DNA from: Pseudomonas gingeri
GTDB lineage: Bacteria > Pseudomonadota > Gammaproteobacteria > Pseudomonadales > Pseudomonadaceae
DNA: 64,000 nucleotides
Reading direction: 5' to 3'
Assembly (NCBI RefSeq): GCF_013385425.1
Contig: NZ_JACAQA010000005.1
Location: 456,652-520,651 of the forward strand
Positions 47,192-56,483 of the stretch are shown here, one piece after another (position 1 is the first letter of the stretch; each line of letters begins with the position of its first letter). The position numbers and the translations under genes are program-made. A model generated the notes under the pieces. That model was given only the letters and a program-made list of their open reading frames with translations. It was not told the origin of the DNA and did no database searches.

Positions 47192-48295
47192 ATGAAGCGA
47201 TTGGCCGGACTTTCTGCACTTGCCTTGATTATCTCCAGCACCAGTGGCTGCGCCTGGCTGTGGGGCCCGGAAGGATATTTCCGCGACCGCGGCAGCGACT
47301 ACCTGGACTCGAAACAGACGCCGACGATGCAATTGCCAGCGGATGTCAGCACCAGCAAGCGTCTTGACCCGCTGCTGCCGATTCCACGCAACGTCGCCGA
47401 CGACACCGCCAAGGGGCCGTTCGAAGTGCCGCGTCCGCTGCCTTTGCAGGTTGCGGCCAGCGCCAGCGACTACAGCCTGCAGAAAAGCGGCGACACGCGT
47501 TGGGTAATGGCCCAGCACACCCCGGCCGAAGTCTGGCCAGTGGCGTTGCAGTTCTTCCAGGACAACGGTTTCCGGATCGACGCGCAACGCCCACAGACCG
47601 GTGAATTCACCACGGCCTGGCAGCGTTCCAGCGAGCTCTCGGCGGCCATGGGCAAGCGCCTCGCGGCGGGTGACAACGAAACCCGTGTGCGGGTCCGTAT
47701 CGAGCCGGGCGTGCAGCGCAACACCAGTGAAGTCTACGTGGTCAGCGCCCAGCGCCCGGCTGGCAGCACCGCCAACGTCGATTTCACCCCGCATTCGGTC
47801 AACCTCGGCCTGGATTCGGCCCTGGTCGACGAAATGCTCTCGAGCATGAGCCGCAGCGCCGAGAAGGGCGGTTCGGTGTCCTTGCTGGCCGCGCGTGATT
47901 TCGATACCCCGAGCCGTGTCGCCCTGAGCCAGGACGGTAGCGGCAACCCGGTGCTCAACGTTGGTGAAGACCTTGACCGTGCCTGGTCGAGTGTCGGCCG
48001 TGCTCTGGAGCAGGGCGAGTGGCGTGTCGAAGACATCAACCGCAGCCTGGGTCTCTATTACATCAACCTGGCGGAAAAAGCCGAGAAGAAGAACGACGAG
48101 CCTGGTTTCTTCGCCCGTCTGTTCGGCAGCAAGCCGAGCAAGGAAGAGATCGAAACCCGTGCCGTGCGTTATCAGGTTCGCCTGAGCAAGGTCGGCGACA
48201 ACGTCCAGGTCACCGTCGAGAAAGACATCAACACCGTGGCACCGGCCGATGTGGCCCGTCGGGTGTTGGGCGTGATTCAAGACAACCTGGGCTGA
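47192..48295 (+). CDS. bamC: Outer membrane assembly lipoprotein BamC
   Basis: 367 residues. Lipoprotein signal (ALIISSTSGC, lipidated C20), an unstructured N-terminal stretch (PEGYFRDRGSDYLDSKQ) that binds BamD in E. coli, and two helix-grip domains. Subunit of the BAM complex. Confidence 0.93.
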   Translation: MKRLAGLSALALIISSTSGCAWLWGPEGYFRDRGSDYLDSKQTPTMQLPADVSTSKRLDPLLPIPRNVADDTAKGPFEVPRPLPLQVAASASDYSLQKSGDTRWVMAQHTPAEVWPVALQFFQDNGFRIDAQRPQTGEFTTAWQRSSELSAAMGKRLAAGDNETRVRVRIEPGVQRNTSEVYVVSAQRPAGSTANVDFTPHSVNLGLDSALVDEMLSSMSRSAEKGGSVSLLAARDFDTPSRVALSQDGSGNPVLNVGEDLDRAWSSVGRALEQGEWRVEDINRSLGLYYINLAEKAEKKNDEPGFFARLFGSKPSKEEIETRAVRYQVRLSKVGDNVQVTVEKDINTVAPADVARRVLGVIQDNLG

Positions 48296-48299
48296 TCCG

Positions 48300-49100
48300 G
48301 TGCGGTTTGCCGTTCTCGGCAGTGGTAGCCAAGGGAACGGCACGCTGATCGCCAGTGAAGACACGCTGATCCTGGTCGATTGTGGTTTCTCGCTGCGGGA
48401 AACCGAGCGACGCCTGGCGCGCCTTGGGGTGAGCCCGACGCAACTGAGCGCGATTCTGGTGACCCACGAACATGCCGACCACGTGCATGGCGTGGGTTTG
48501 CTGTCTCGGCGCTACAATCTACCGGTGTACCTGAGTCGTGGCACCTTGCGCGGCCTGCGCAAGCCCATCGAACCCGCGGGTTTCGTGGCGGGTGGCGAGA
48601 CCTTGCGGATTGGCGGCTTGAGCATCGAAGTGGTGTCGGTGGCCCACGATGCCCTTGAGCCGACGCAATATGTGTTCAGCGACGGTCGGCGGCGTTTCGG
48701 CCTGCTGACCGACCTGGGTTCCTATTGCGGCAGGGTCATGGACAGCTACAGCGGTCTCGATGCCTTGATGATCGAGTCCAACCATTGCCGCGACCTGCTG
48801 GGTCGTGGGCATTACCCGGCCTTTCTCAAGCAGCGGGTCGGTGGTGAACTGGGACATTTGAACAACCACCAGGCCGCGAGCCTGGTGGCCGAGTTGGGCT
48901 GGCAAGACCTGCAACACCTGGTACTGGCCCATCTGAGCAGCAAGAACAACCTGCCGCGGCTGGCCCGGCAATGTTTTGTCGACACCCTTGGGTGCGACCC
49001 GGACTGGCTGCAATTGGCCGATCAAGATTCAGGGCTCGACTGGCGACATATCGCCTGGCCCAACAACTTAACAAGCGGAGCCCATCATGGAAAAACGTGA
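48300..49100 (+). CDS. MBL-fold metallohydrolase (YycJ/WalJ-like)
   Basis: 266 residues with the metallo-beta-lactamase motif [10 protein letters not shown] (about 60-69) and DVG-type and downstream His ligands ([12 protein letters not shown]). Family members include nucleases; the substrate is not known. GTG start four bases after the bamC stop; its end overlaps purC by 14 bases. Confidence 0.9.
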   Translation: MRFAVLGSGSQGNGTLIASEDTLILVDCGFSLRETERRLARLGVSPTQLSAILVTHEHADHVHGVGLLSRRYNLPVYLSRGTLRGLRKPIEPAGFVAGGETLRIGGLSIEVVSVAHDALEPTQYVFSDGRRRFGLLTDLGSYCGRVMDSYSGLDALMIESNHCRDLLGRGHYPAFLKQRVGGELGHLNNHQAASLVAELGWQDLQHLVLAHLSSKNNLPRLARQCFVDTLGCDPDWLQLADQDSGLDWRHIAWPNNLTSGAHHGKT

Positions 49101-49797
49101 AGAACTCTACCGCGGCAAAGCCAAGTCGGTTTACAAGACCGACGACGCCGACCGTTTGATCCTGCTGTTTCGCAACGACACCTCGGCGTTCGACGGCAAG
49201 CGTATCGAACAGCTGGACCGCAAGGGCATGGTGAACAACAAGTTCAACGCCTTCATCATGCAGAAGCTCGAAGCGGCCGGTATCCCGACCCAGTTCGACA
49301 AACTGCTGGGCGACAACGAATGCCTGGTGAAGAAACTCGACATGATCCCGGTGGAATGCGTGGTGCGTAACTACGCGGCCGGCAGCCTGGTCAAGCGTCT
49401 GGGCGTGGAAGAGGGTTTGAAGCTCAACCCTTACACCTTCGAACTGTTCCTCAAGGACGACGCCAAGGGCGACCCGTTCATCAACGAATCCCACGTCGTG
49501 GCGTTCGGTTGGGGCACCGCCGAGCAATTGGCGAAGATGAAAGAGCTGTCGCTCAAGGTCAACGAAGTACTGAGCCAGCTGTTCGACGACGCCGGCCTGC
49601 TGCTGGTGGACTTCAAGCTGGAATTCGGCGTATTCCACGGCCAGATCGTCCTGGGCGACGAGTTCAGTCCGGACGGCTGCCGCCTGTGGGACAAGGAAAC
49701 ACGCAAGAAGATGGACAAGGACCGCTTCCGCCAGGGCCTCGGTGATGTCATCGAAGCCTACGAAGAAGTCGCCAAGCGTCTGGGCGTACCGCTGTAA
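49087..49797 (+). CDS. purC: SAICAR synthetase PurC
   Basis: 236 residues: [26 protein letters not shown], and LVDFKLEFG with [13 protein letters not shown] are the family signatures. Joins CAIR and aspartate in purine synthesis. Good ribosome site (GGAG) inside the 3' end of the MBL gene. Confidence 0.96.
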   Translation: MEKREELYRGKAKSVYKTDDADRLILLFRNDTSAFDGKRIEQLDRKGMVNNKFNAFIMQKLEAAGIPTQFDKLLGDNECLVKKLDMIPVECVVRNYAAGSLVKRLGVEEGLKLNPYTFELFLKDDAKGDPFINESHVVAFGWGTAEQLAKMKELSLKVNEVLSQLFDDAGLLLVDFKLEFGVFHGQIVLGDEFSPDGCRLWDKETRKKMDKDRFRQGLGDVIEAYEEVAKRLGVPL

Positions 49798-49881
49798 TCG
49801 ACGCAAGCATCTGATAGCACGTAATTTTTTTGCAGTTGGGGCTTCGCTTCCGGCAAAAGTGTTGTTATGATGCGCGCCGTT

Positions 49882-49971
49882 GGAGAGATGCCAGAGTGGC
49901 CGAATGGGACGGATTCGAAATCCGTTGTACCTTCACCGGTACCTAGGGTTCGAATCCCTATCTCTCCGCCA
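49882..49971 (+). tRNA. tRNA-Ser (CGA)
   Basis: 90 bases with encoded CCA and the long variable arm of class II tRNAs (ACCTTCACCGGT). Acceptor GGAGAGA / TCTCTCC; anticodon loop TTCGAAA with CGA at 49916-49918. A TATGAT -10 lies at 49866-49871. Confidence 0.96.
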
Positions 49972-49986
49972 TTATTAAATACGACT

Positions 49987-50024
49987 AAGCCCCTGAAAAA
50001 TTTGAAGTTTTCAGGGGCTTTTTC
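49987..50024 (+). terminator. Terminator after tRNA-Ser
   Basis: AAGCCCCTGAAAA and TTTTCAGGGGCTT form a perfect 13-bp stem followed by T residues. Confidence 0.93.
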
Positions 50025-50039
50025 GTTTCCGACGATTAA

Positions 50040-50075
50040 TTTAGGGCAATTTTAGGGCAGAAGCTGCGTGCCCTA
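50040..50075. repeat. TAGGGCA repeats downstream of tRNA-Ser
   Basis: TTTAGGGCA at 50040-50048 and 50051-50059, then the inverted TGCCCTA at 50069-50075. Such clusters next to a tRNA can be leftovers of an integrated element, but no integrase is present; tentative. Confidence 0.35.
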
Positions 50076-50238
50076 TACCGTTTTAGTCTGCTCTAAACCC
50101 AAGCACTTTTGAAACGATAGGGTGTGCGTCATAGTGCTGTTGATTCAATATTTGTCCGCGCAACCGTCCCTTCGTCGTCTAGACACGTCCCTTGTTGCGT
50201 TCCTACACTGAGGCGCAATCGAGGACCAGGGGTCACAG

Positions 50239-51159
50239 ATGAACCGCAACGAATTGCGCAAGGCTGACATCAACCTGATGGTGGTCTTCGAAACACTGAT
50301 GCTTGAACGCAATGTGACGCGGGTCGCGGAGAAGCTGTTTCTCGGCCAGCCGACCATCAGTTCGGCGCTCAATCGCCTGCGGGTGATGTTCAACGATCCG
50401 CTGTTTATCCGTGTCGGCCATCGCATGGAGCCCACCGCGCGGGCCGAGGAGATCATCCAGCACCTGTCACCGGCGCTGGATTCGCTGTCGAATGCCTTGA
50501 GCCTGACCCACGACTTCGACCCGGCCAGCAGCACCATGACCTTTCGCATCGGCCTGTCGGACGATGTCGAGTTCGGCTTGTTGCCGACGCTGCTGCGAGC
50601 CTTGCGCCAGGAAGCGCCGAATGTGGTGATCGTGGTCCAGCACGTCGACTACTGGCGTATTCCCGACCTGTTGGCCTCCGGCGACATTACCGTGGGCATC
50701 AGCCAGACCCGCGGTTTGCCGGCCAATGCCAAGCGCAAGCTGTTGCGCCATATCCAGCCGATGATCCTGCGCGCCGACGCCTCGACGGCGCCCTTGAGCC
50801 TCGATGAGTACTGCGCGCGGCCGCATGTCCTGGTGTCCCATACCGCCAATATCAGCAGTCTGGCGGACGAGTGGCTGGCGGAAATCGGCCGCAAGCGTCA
50901 TGTGGTGCTCTCGGTGCCTCAATACAGCGCTTTGCCGGCCCTGCTCGCGGGCACCGATCTGGTCGCCAGCCTTCCGGATTACACGGCCAAGGCCATGGCA
51001 GCGTCAGGGTTGCTGTTTGACGAACCGCTACCGTTCAAGGTGCCGAACCTGGACCTGTCGATGGTCTGGCTCGGGATTGTCGATACCGATCCGGCCGAGC
51101 GTTGGCTGCGTTCGCGGCTTGAGCATTTCATGAGTGATCGCCAGCCCCTGGCGCCTTGA
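50239..51159 (+). CDS. LysR-family transcriptional regulator (NodD/LeuO-like)
   Basis: 306 residues: helix-turn-helix RNELRKADINLMVVFETLMLERNVTRVAEKLFLGQPTISSALNRLR and a ligand-binding domain. The N-terminus resembles the LeuO/NodD/Syr group. No obvious target gene adjacent: tRNA-Ser is upstream and a convergent toxin-antitoxin pair downstream. ATG 50239; the upstream GGACCAGGGGTCAC leader has a weak ribosome site. Confidence 0.87.
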   Translation: MNRNELRKADINLMVVFETLMLERNVTRVAEKLFLGQPTISSALNRLRVMFNDPLFIRVGHRMEPTARAEEIIQHLSPALDSLSNALSLTHDFDPASSTMTFRIGLSDDVEFGLLPTLLRALRQEAPNVVIVVQHVDYWRIPDLLASGDITVGISQTRGLPANAKRKLLRHIQPMILRADASTAPLSLDEYCARPHVLVSHTANISSLADEWLAEIGRKRHVVLSVPQYSALPALLAGTDLVASLPDYTAKAMAASGLLFDEPLPFKVPNLDLSMVWLGIVDTDPAERWLRSRLEHFMSDRQPLAP

Positions 51160-51186
51160 GGGGGCCGGTCGCCCTGGCGGGTTGGC

Positions 51187-51468
51187 TCAGGTGGGTTGCA
51201 CCACCAGTTCCACGCCCAGGGCGTCAACCAGCTTGAGCAGGGTGTCGTAGCGGGGTTTGGCTCCGGGAGCGAGGGCCTTGTAGAGACTCTCGCGACCCAT
51301 GCCGGAGTCGCGGGCAACCCGTGTCATGCCACGAGCCTTGGCAACAGCCGCCAGTGCCGCGAGAAATACGTCGGGATTCTTGTCTTTCAGGGCCACGTTG
51401 AGCAGTTCGGCAATGGTTGCCTCGTCGCTCAGGTAATCACTGGCCTCAAAGGGTTTCAGCGTGGTCAT
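51187..51468 (-). CDS. HigA/HI1420-type antitoxin
   Basis: 93 residues. LKPFEASDYLSDEATIAELLNVALKD is the N-terminus of the addiction-module antidote family; AKARGMTRVARDSGMGRESLYKAL is its helix-turn-helix. It follows the toxin gene with a 4-base overlap, the reverse gene order typical of HigBA-like pairs. Confidence 0.88.
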   Translation of the reverse strand: MTTLKPFEASDYLSDEATIAELLNVALKDKNPDVFLAALAAVAKARGMTRVARDSGMGRESLYKALAPGAKPRYDTLLKLVDALGVELVVQPT

Positions 51469-51809
51469 GTTCGATCACCTCGTTCGATCTCGCTCAGGAT
51501 CAGCCTGGCGTGTTTGATGTCGCGTTTTTGCGATGACTTGTCGCCCGCACACAACAGCAGAATCAGAATTTCACCCCGGCGAGCGAAATAAACGCGATAG
51601 CCAGGACCTGTATGAATACGCATTTCACCGACCCCGTCGGTGACCCTCTTGGTATCGCCCAGCGCGCCGAATTGCGCCGAGATCAGGCGGGAGAGGATGC
51701 GTGCCTTGGCGATGGGGTCTTTCAATCGCCGCAGCCAATCGTCAAACACCTCGGTAGTGACCAGGGTGTGTGTTGGTTTCGAGTGTAGTAGTTCGGATAC
51801 GATTTTCAA
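51465..51809 (-). CDS. RelE/ParE-superfamily toxin (HI1419 type)
   Basis: Up to 114 residues. Core: FDDWLRRLKDPIAKARILSRL, then GVGEMRIHTGPGYRVYFARRGEILILLLCAGDKSSQKRDIKHA. The family are mRNA-cleaving or growth-inhibiting toxins. The start is uncertain: a TTG at 51809 gives the longest protein, but the homologous part begins near TTEVFDDWL, about 17 residues in. Confidence 0.82.
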   Translation of the reverse strand: MKIVSELLHSKPTHTLVTTEVFDDWLRRLKDPIAKARILSRLISAQFGALGDTKRVTDGVGEMRIHTGPGYRVYFARRGEILILLLCAGDKSSQKRDIKHARLILSEIERGDRT

Positions 51810-51956
51810 AGTCTTTACGCCGTTTTTTTACCTTGACCCTTCTGTATTTGGTCCAGGAGCAGCCGGCGCGCCAATGCGCTATCGTTTCACGATCTTTCCC
51901 GAAGGCCGCGTGCTATATCTGTGTGCCTTCCTATTCCGCTGTTTTGGAGCCTGTAA

Positions 51957-52316
51957 ATGCCTCACGTTTTCCTGGAATACACCCCCAACCTGACTGAATT
52001 CGACGCCGACAAGGCGTTGCTGCGTATCAACCATGCGCTGGTGGCCTCCGGGCAGTTCGGCGCCGAGTTCGATATCAAGAGCCGGGCCATGGAACTGGGG
52101 GCGTTTCGCGTGGGGACAGGGCTGGGCGAGCGCGGCTTCGTGCATGTGAAGCTGGCGCTGTTGAGCGGGCGCTCGGCACAGATCAAGAAACAACTTTCCG
52201 AGAGCCTGCTGGCGGGATTGAAGGATCTTGGTGATTGGCCGGAAGGTATTGAAGTACAGCTTTCGGTGGAAGTGGTGGATCTGGATCGCGAGTCCTACGC
52301 CAAGGTTGCGATCTGA
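51957..52316 (+). CDS. 5-carboxymethyl-2-hydroxymuconate isomerase-like protein
   Basis: 119 residues: MPHVFLEYTPNL with the catalytic proline right after the start Met, and R in KSRAMELGAFRVG. CHMI works in homoprotocatechuate degradation (HpaF), but no hpa genes are nearby, so the substrate here is unproven. The ATG is fixed by the need for an N-terminal Pro; GGAG lies about 8 bases upstream. Confidence 0.85.
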   Translation: MPHVFLEYTPNLTEFDADKALLRINHALVASGQFGAEFDIKSRAMELGAFRVGTGLGERGFVHVKLALLSGRSAQIKKQLSESLLAGLKDLGDWPEGIEVQLSVEVVDLDRESYAKVAI

Positions 52317-52354
52317 TCAGGCGATAAAACCCATTGCGGGTGTGAGCCTGTGAA

Positions 52355-52384
52355 AAGGCCAGGGCTGCATTCAGCCCTGGCCTT
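52355..52384. terminator. Bidirectional terminator between the isomerase gene and cynS
   Basis: AAGGCCAGGGCTG and CAGCCCTGGCCTT form a perfect 13-bp stem with a CATT loop, flanked by A-rich and T-rich sequence. It serves both convergent genes. Confidence 0.85.
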
Positions 52385-52393
52385 GTCGTTTTA

Positions 52394-52864
52394 TCAGAAC
52401 GGTTTGGTTGGCAGGTACTTGCCATCCAGAGTGATGACCGCGCGCGAGCCGCCGTCCGGGTCCTCGACCTTCTTGATATCCAGCTTGAAGTTGATGGCAC
52501 TGATGATGCCGTCGCCGAACTGTTCGTGGACCAGGGCCTTCAAGGTGCTGCCGTAGACCTGGATCATTTCGTAGAAACGATAGATCGTCGGGTCGGTCGG
52601 GACGCCATTGCCAATGCTGCCGCGCAACGGCACGCTTTGCAGCAGGCGACTGGCGTCCTGGTCCAGGCCGAGTTTTTCACAGACCACGTTGGCGGCGCTG
52701 GCCGGCAGCGGGTGCTGGCCGAGCAGGGCGGCGGTGACGAAGGCCAGGCTCAGGCCGGTGCCGTCGGTCAGGTCCTGCCAGGACAGGTTCAGGCGCTGCT
52801 TGGCGTCGATGATGGTGTCGGCCAGGGCCAGGCGTGGAGCTTGTGCGAATTGGGACTGCAACAT
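52394..52864 (-). CDS. cynS: Cyanase (cyanate hydratase) CynS
   Basis: 156 residues, same length as E. coli CynS. Catalytic R96 and E99 (YRFYEM) and S122 (GIISAINFK) are all in register. Converts cyanate and bicarbonate to carbamate (then ammonia) and CO2. Start at 52864 ([18 protein letters not shown]) fixed by this register. Second gene of cynTS. Confidence 0.96.
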   Translation of the reverse strand: MLQSQFAQAPRLALADTIIDAKQRLNLSWQDLTDGTGLSLAFVTAALLGQHPLPASAANVVCEKLGLDQDASRLLQSVPLRGSIGNGVPTDPTIYRFYEMIQVYGSTLKALVHEQFGDGIISAINFKLDIKKVEDPDGGSRAVITLDGKYLPTKPF

Positions 52865-52898
52865 GGTGATTTCCTCGCTTTCGTCAGTAGGATTCAGG

Positions 52899-53558
52899 TC
52901 AGGCAACTTGTGGCGGTTGTGTCGATAGCGCGCAGGCTTGCGGCTGTTCGGCAAGTGAGACAAAACGACCGGTACTGCCGTCGAGAGCCGCGATGGAGCC
53001 GCTCTCGATGTCGTACACCCAGCCATGCAGGTTCAGCCGACCTTGTTCCAGCGCCAGGGCGACCGACGGGTGAGTCTTCAGATTGGCCAGCTGGGCTATC
53101 ACGTTTTCCCGCACCAGGGCATCCAGTCGCGCCTCGGCCGAGACATGGTTGCGGGCGGCGTTGATGACCTTGGCCGACTCGGCATGACGTAGCCAGTTGG
53201 CCACCGCCGGCAGGTGATCGAGGCATTTGCAGGTGGAGATCGCCGTCATCGCACCGCAATCGGAGTGGCCACAGATCACGATATCGCGCACTCCCAGTAC
53301 CGCCACCGCGTACTCCACCGTGGCCGAGACGCCGCCCGGCTCCGGGCCGTAGGACGGCACGATATTGCCGGCATTGCGGATCACGAACAGATCGCCGGGT
53401 TCCTGCTGGGTCAGCAGTTCCGGTACCACCCGGCTGTCCGAGCAGGTGACGAACAGGGTAGCGGGACTCTGGGTGGTTGCCAGTTGCTTGAACAGGGCGC
53501 TGCGGGTTGGAAAGGCTTCGCGCTGGAACTTCAGGAATCCGTCGATGATGGCTTGCAT
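52899..53558 (-). CDS. cynT: Beta-class carbonic anhydrase CynT
   Basis: 219 residues. Zinc ligands C39 (TCSDSR), H98 and C101 (CGHSDCGAM) and the D41/R43 dyad are intact and in the same register as E. coli CynT. It recycles the CO2 made by cyanase to bicarbonate. AAGGAG before ATG 53558. cynS follows after 34 bases. No cynX-type transporter is seen. Confidence 0.95.
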   Translation of the reverse strand: MQAIIDGFLKFQREAFPTRSALFKQLATTQSPATLFVTCSDSRVVPELLTQQEPGDLFVIRNAGNIVPSYGPEPGGVSATVEYAVAVLGVRDIVICGHSDCGAMTAISTCKCLDHLPAVANWLRHAESAKVINAARNHVSAEARLDALVRENVIAQLANLKTHPSVALALEQGRLNLHGWVYDIESGSIAALDGSTGRFVSLAEQPQACALSTQPPQVA

Positions 53559-53626
53559 GATGTGTCTCCTTGCGTGTGGCTGATGGGGCAAGGATGGAAG
53601 TTTTCAGGCATAGCGTCCAAGACCGG

Positions 53627-53658
53627 CTTATTATGAAAGCTATAAGTCCTACCTATAG
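53627..53658. promoter_or_regulatory. Overlapping dyads in the cynR-cynT intergenic region
   Basis: CTTAT-N10-ATAAG (53627-53646) and CTATA-N9-TATAG (53640-53658) overlap between the divergent genes, just before the cynR start. They have the T-N11-A-like layout of LysR-type regulator sites and would suit CynR autorepression and cynTS activation. Confidence 0.55.
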
Positions 53659-53669
53659 TTGAGTGCCCG

Positions 53670-54548
53670 ATGCTGCTGCGTCATATCCGTTACCTGCTGG
53701 CCGTCGCCGAACATCGCAATTTCACCCGGGCCGCCGAGGCCCTGCATGTCTCCCAGCCGACCTTGTCCCAGCAGATCCGGCAACTCGAGGACAGCCTCGG
53801 GGCGGCGCTGTTCGACCGCTCGGGACGCAGCATCCGTCTGACCGATGCCGGCGAGGCCTATGTGCGTTTTGCCCGGTTGGCCCTGCAGGACCTGGAGGCG
53901 GGCAAGCGGGCGATGCACGATGTGCAGGATCTGAGTCGCGGCAGTCTGCGCCTGGCCATGACGCCGACCTTCACGGCGTACCTCATTGCGCCGCTGTTGC
54001 ATCGCTTCCACAGTCTTTACCCGGGTATCACCCTGAGTGTCGAGGAAATGACCCAGGATCGCCTGGAGGCCGCGTTGGCCGAGGACCGGCTGGATATCGG
54101 CATTGCCTTTACCGGGATGCACCTGGCGGATATCCAGGGTGAAGCGCTGTTCAGCGAAACCTTGAGCCTGATGGTGGGTGCGGCTCATCCGCAGGCGACG
54201 GGCAAGACCCTCACTGCCGATGAGCTGGAGCGGCAGTCGCTGGTCCTGCTCAGCCAGGATTTCGCCACGCGCCAGCACATCGACCTGTATTGCCGTCAGC
54301 ACGGTATCGTGCCGCGCATCGCCATCGAGGCCAACTCTATCAGTGCGATTGTCGAACTGGTCCGTCGCGGTCAGTTGGCGACGATCCTGCCGGCGGCCAT
54401 TGCCCTCGAACAGCCGGGGCTGGTGGCGCTGGAGCTGACGCCGGGGTTGCCACAACGCACGGTGGCCCTGCTCAGTCGCCGGGGGGCCTGGCGCAGTGCG
54501 GCCTGCCAGGCGTTCGCGAGGCTGGCGGGGCAGTGGCGCAATGTTTAG
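53670..54548 (+). CDS. cynR: Cyanate-responsive LysR regulator CynR
   Basis: 292 residues: MLLRHIRYLLAVAEHRNFTRAAEALHVSQPTLSQQIRQLE is typical of CynR, followed by the ligand-binding domain. Divergent from cynTS by 111 bases, the E. coli arrangement. In E. coli CynR needs cyanate to activate cynTS. Confidence 0.92.
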   Translation: MLLRHIRYLLAVAEHRNFTRAAEALHVSQPTLSQQIRQLEDSLGAALFDRSGRSIRLTDAGEAYVRFARLALQDLEAGKRAMHDVQDLSRGSLRLAMTPTFTAYLIAPLLHRFHSLYPGITLSVEEMTQDRLEAALAEDRLDIGIAFTGMHLADIQGEALFSETLSLMVGAAHPQATGKTLTADELERQSLVLLSQDFATRQHIDLYCRQHGIVPRIAIEANSISAIVELVRRGQLATILPAAIALEQPGLVALELTPGLPQRTVALLSRRGAWRSAACQAFARLAGQWRNV

Positions 54549-54920
54549 TCATTGCACATGCAAGCTTCTTCAAAACTGAATTTAATCACCCGGGTGCTCG
54601 TGTGAGGCTGGCGGTCTCAGGTTTATCGCGGCAGGTATATGGACGATTGGCTCGGCGGGATCGGCTACGCAGCAGGGACGGGCGCCTCGACGCCTGGTGT
54701 CCGCTCGCGGCGGCGTCCGCTGTTGCGTGCCTCTCCGAGCCTGGTGGCCTTGCCTTCCGAGTTGGCCTTCTGGGCGCTATGGCATTGCCGTCACGCGCGC
54801 CCGCCGGATGTCGGTTTTCCCCGTTGAGTTTTTTCATTGATCGCCATTGGCCTGCCCTGGCCGTTGCGATCGACCCGGTGGGCGCGTGCGCGCCTGCCCG
54901 ACGCGGAAGACGAGAATCCC
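54549..54920. other. Intergenic region between cynR and the polyamine gene
   Basis: 372 bases with no supported gene. A palindrome TTGCA-CA-TGCAA (54552-54563) lies just after cynR; nothing else distinctive is seen. Confidence 0.45.
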
Positions 54921-56303
54921 ATGAGTGTTGCCTGCCCAGCCTTTGCCTGTACCGAAGAAGCCCTGAGTTTTCTGGAGCTCAACCCCGATATCGAGATGTT
55001 CGAGCTGTTCATCCTCGACAACAACGGCGTCCCCCGCGGCAAGTTGTTGCACCGCGACGAACTGCTGGCGGTCTATGTCAGTGGCCGCCCGCTGCCCAGC
55101 ACCATTCTCGGTCTGACCATCAACGGCGATGATGTGGAGAACTCCGGCCTGGTCTGGGAGGTGGGGGATATCGATTGCCGTGCCTATCCCTTGAGTGGCA
55201 GCTTGCAGCGCATGCCCTGGCGGTTGATCCCGACCGCGGCGGTGCAGGTCAGCATGCACCCCAGCGAGGGGCTGCCGGCGACGGTAGCCGATCCGCGGCA
55301 TCTGCTGGCCAGGGTAATCGATGGGCTCAAGGCCGACGGCTACCACCCGGTGATGGCGGCGGAGCTGGAGTTCTATCTGCTCGACCAGAAGCGTGACAGC
55401 CAGGGTCGGCCGCAGCCGGCCCGCGACGCTGACGGTGGACGTCCGAACACTACCCAGGTCTACGGTCTGCGGGAGCTGGAGCAGATCGAGCCGTTCCTCG
55501 CCGACCTCTACAGTGCCTGCAAACTCCAGGGTATTCCGGCGCGTACGGCGATCTCCGAGTACGCTCCGGGCCAAGTCGAGATTACCCTGGAACACCGCAC
55601 CGATGCCTTGCAGGCGATGGACGAGGCGGTGCGTTACAAGCGCCTGGTCAAGGGCGTGGCGCACAAACACGGAATGATTGCCTGCTTTATGGCCAAGCCG
55701 TTCGACGATCTGGCCGGTACCGGTATGCACATGCACGTCAGCCTGGCGGACGCGGCGGGTAACAATCTGTTCGCCAGCGAAGCCGGCGACGGCACGCCGC
55801 TGCTCAAACAGGCGGTGGGCGGCATGCTTGCGACCCTGCTCGATGCGTTGCTGATGTTTTGCCCGAATGCCAACTCCTACCGGCGTTTCCAGAGCAACAG
55901 CTATGCACCGCTGGCGGCGACCTGGGGTGTCGACAACCGCACCGTGAGCCTGCGAGTACCGGGCGGACCGGCCTTTTCGCGGCATATCGAGCACCGCATC
56001 TGCGGCGCCGATGCCAACCCCTATCTGGCAGCGGCGGCGATTCTCGCGGGGATTCATCGCGGGATTCGCGAGCGCCTTGACCCCGGTGCGCCGGTCGAAG
56101 GCAACGGCTACGCCCAGGCCGGCAAGCGCCTGCCCACCGACTGGTTGACCACCCTGCGCGCCCTGGAAGAATCCGCCTGGGCACGGGAAGCGTTTGGCCG
56201 TGAGTTCCTCGGGGTCTACCTGGCGGTCAAGCGCGCCGAATACCGGCAGTTCATGGGCGAGGTCGGTGAGCAGGACTGGCGCTGGTATTTGCAGCAGGCG
56301 TGA
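54921..56303 (+). CDS. Gamma-glutamylpolyamine synthetase (glutamine synthetase family)
   Basis: 460 residues with glutamine-synthetase fold: FELFILDNNGVPRGK, MAAELEFYLLD, PGQVEITLEHR, GTGMHMHVSL, NSYRRFQSNSYAPLAATWGVDNRT. The sequence resembles PuuA/PauA/Spu enzymes that glutamylate putrescine or other polyamines more than true GlnA, which lacks this N-terminus. No other polyamine genes are near. ATG 54921 follows GGAAGACGAG; an in-frame start at 54837 is less likely. Confidence 0.85.
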   Translation: MSVACPAFACTEEALSFLELNPDIEMFELFILDNNGVPRGKLLHRDELLAVYVSGRPLPSTILGLTINGDDVENSGLVWEVGDIDCRAYPLSGSLQRMPWRLIPTAAVQVSMHPSEGLPATVADPRHLLARVIDGLKADGYHPVMAAELEFYLLDQKRDSQGRPQPARDADGGRPNTTQVYGLRELEQIEPFLADLYSACKLQGIPARTAISEYAPGQVEITLEHRTDALQAMDEAVRYKRLVKGVAHKHGMIACFMAKPFDDLAGTGMHMHVSLADAAGNNLFASEAGDGTPLLKQAVGGMLATLLDALLMFCPNANSYRRFQSNSYAPLAATWGVDNRTVSLRVPGGPAFSRHIEHRICGADANPYLAAAAILAGIHRGIRERLDPGAPVEGNGYAQAGKRLPTDWLTTLRALEESAWAREAFGREFLGVYLAVKRAEYRQFMGEVGEQDWRWYLQQA

Positions 56304-56483
56304 ATGACGGTCCGGTAATCTGTTGAACAATAAGGGCGGGAATTTTTCACGAAATATTGATGCGTGCCTGACTAAGGTTCGAAGCGTTGTCGAGCGAGTG
56401 TTTTGGGCTCCCGGCACCCCCTCAAACCGATCCCGTGTGTTCGACCCGCCCGGCACAGGTCCACCCCCGAGAGTTTGCAAGTC

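Noticed and set aside
54290..55132. 280-residue frame spanning the end of cynR and the start of the polyamine gene
   Set aside because: Out of frame with both real genes, no recognisable domain, and it crosses their boundary.
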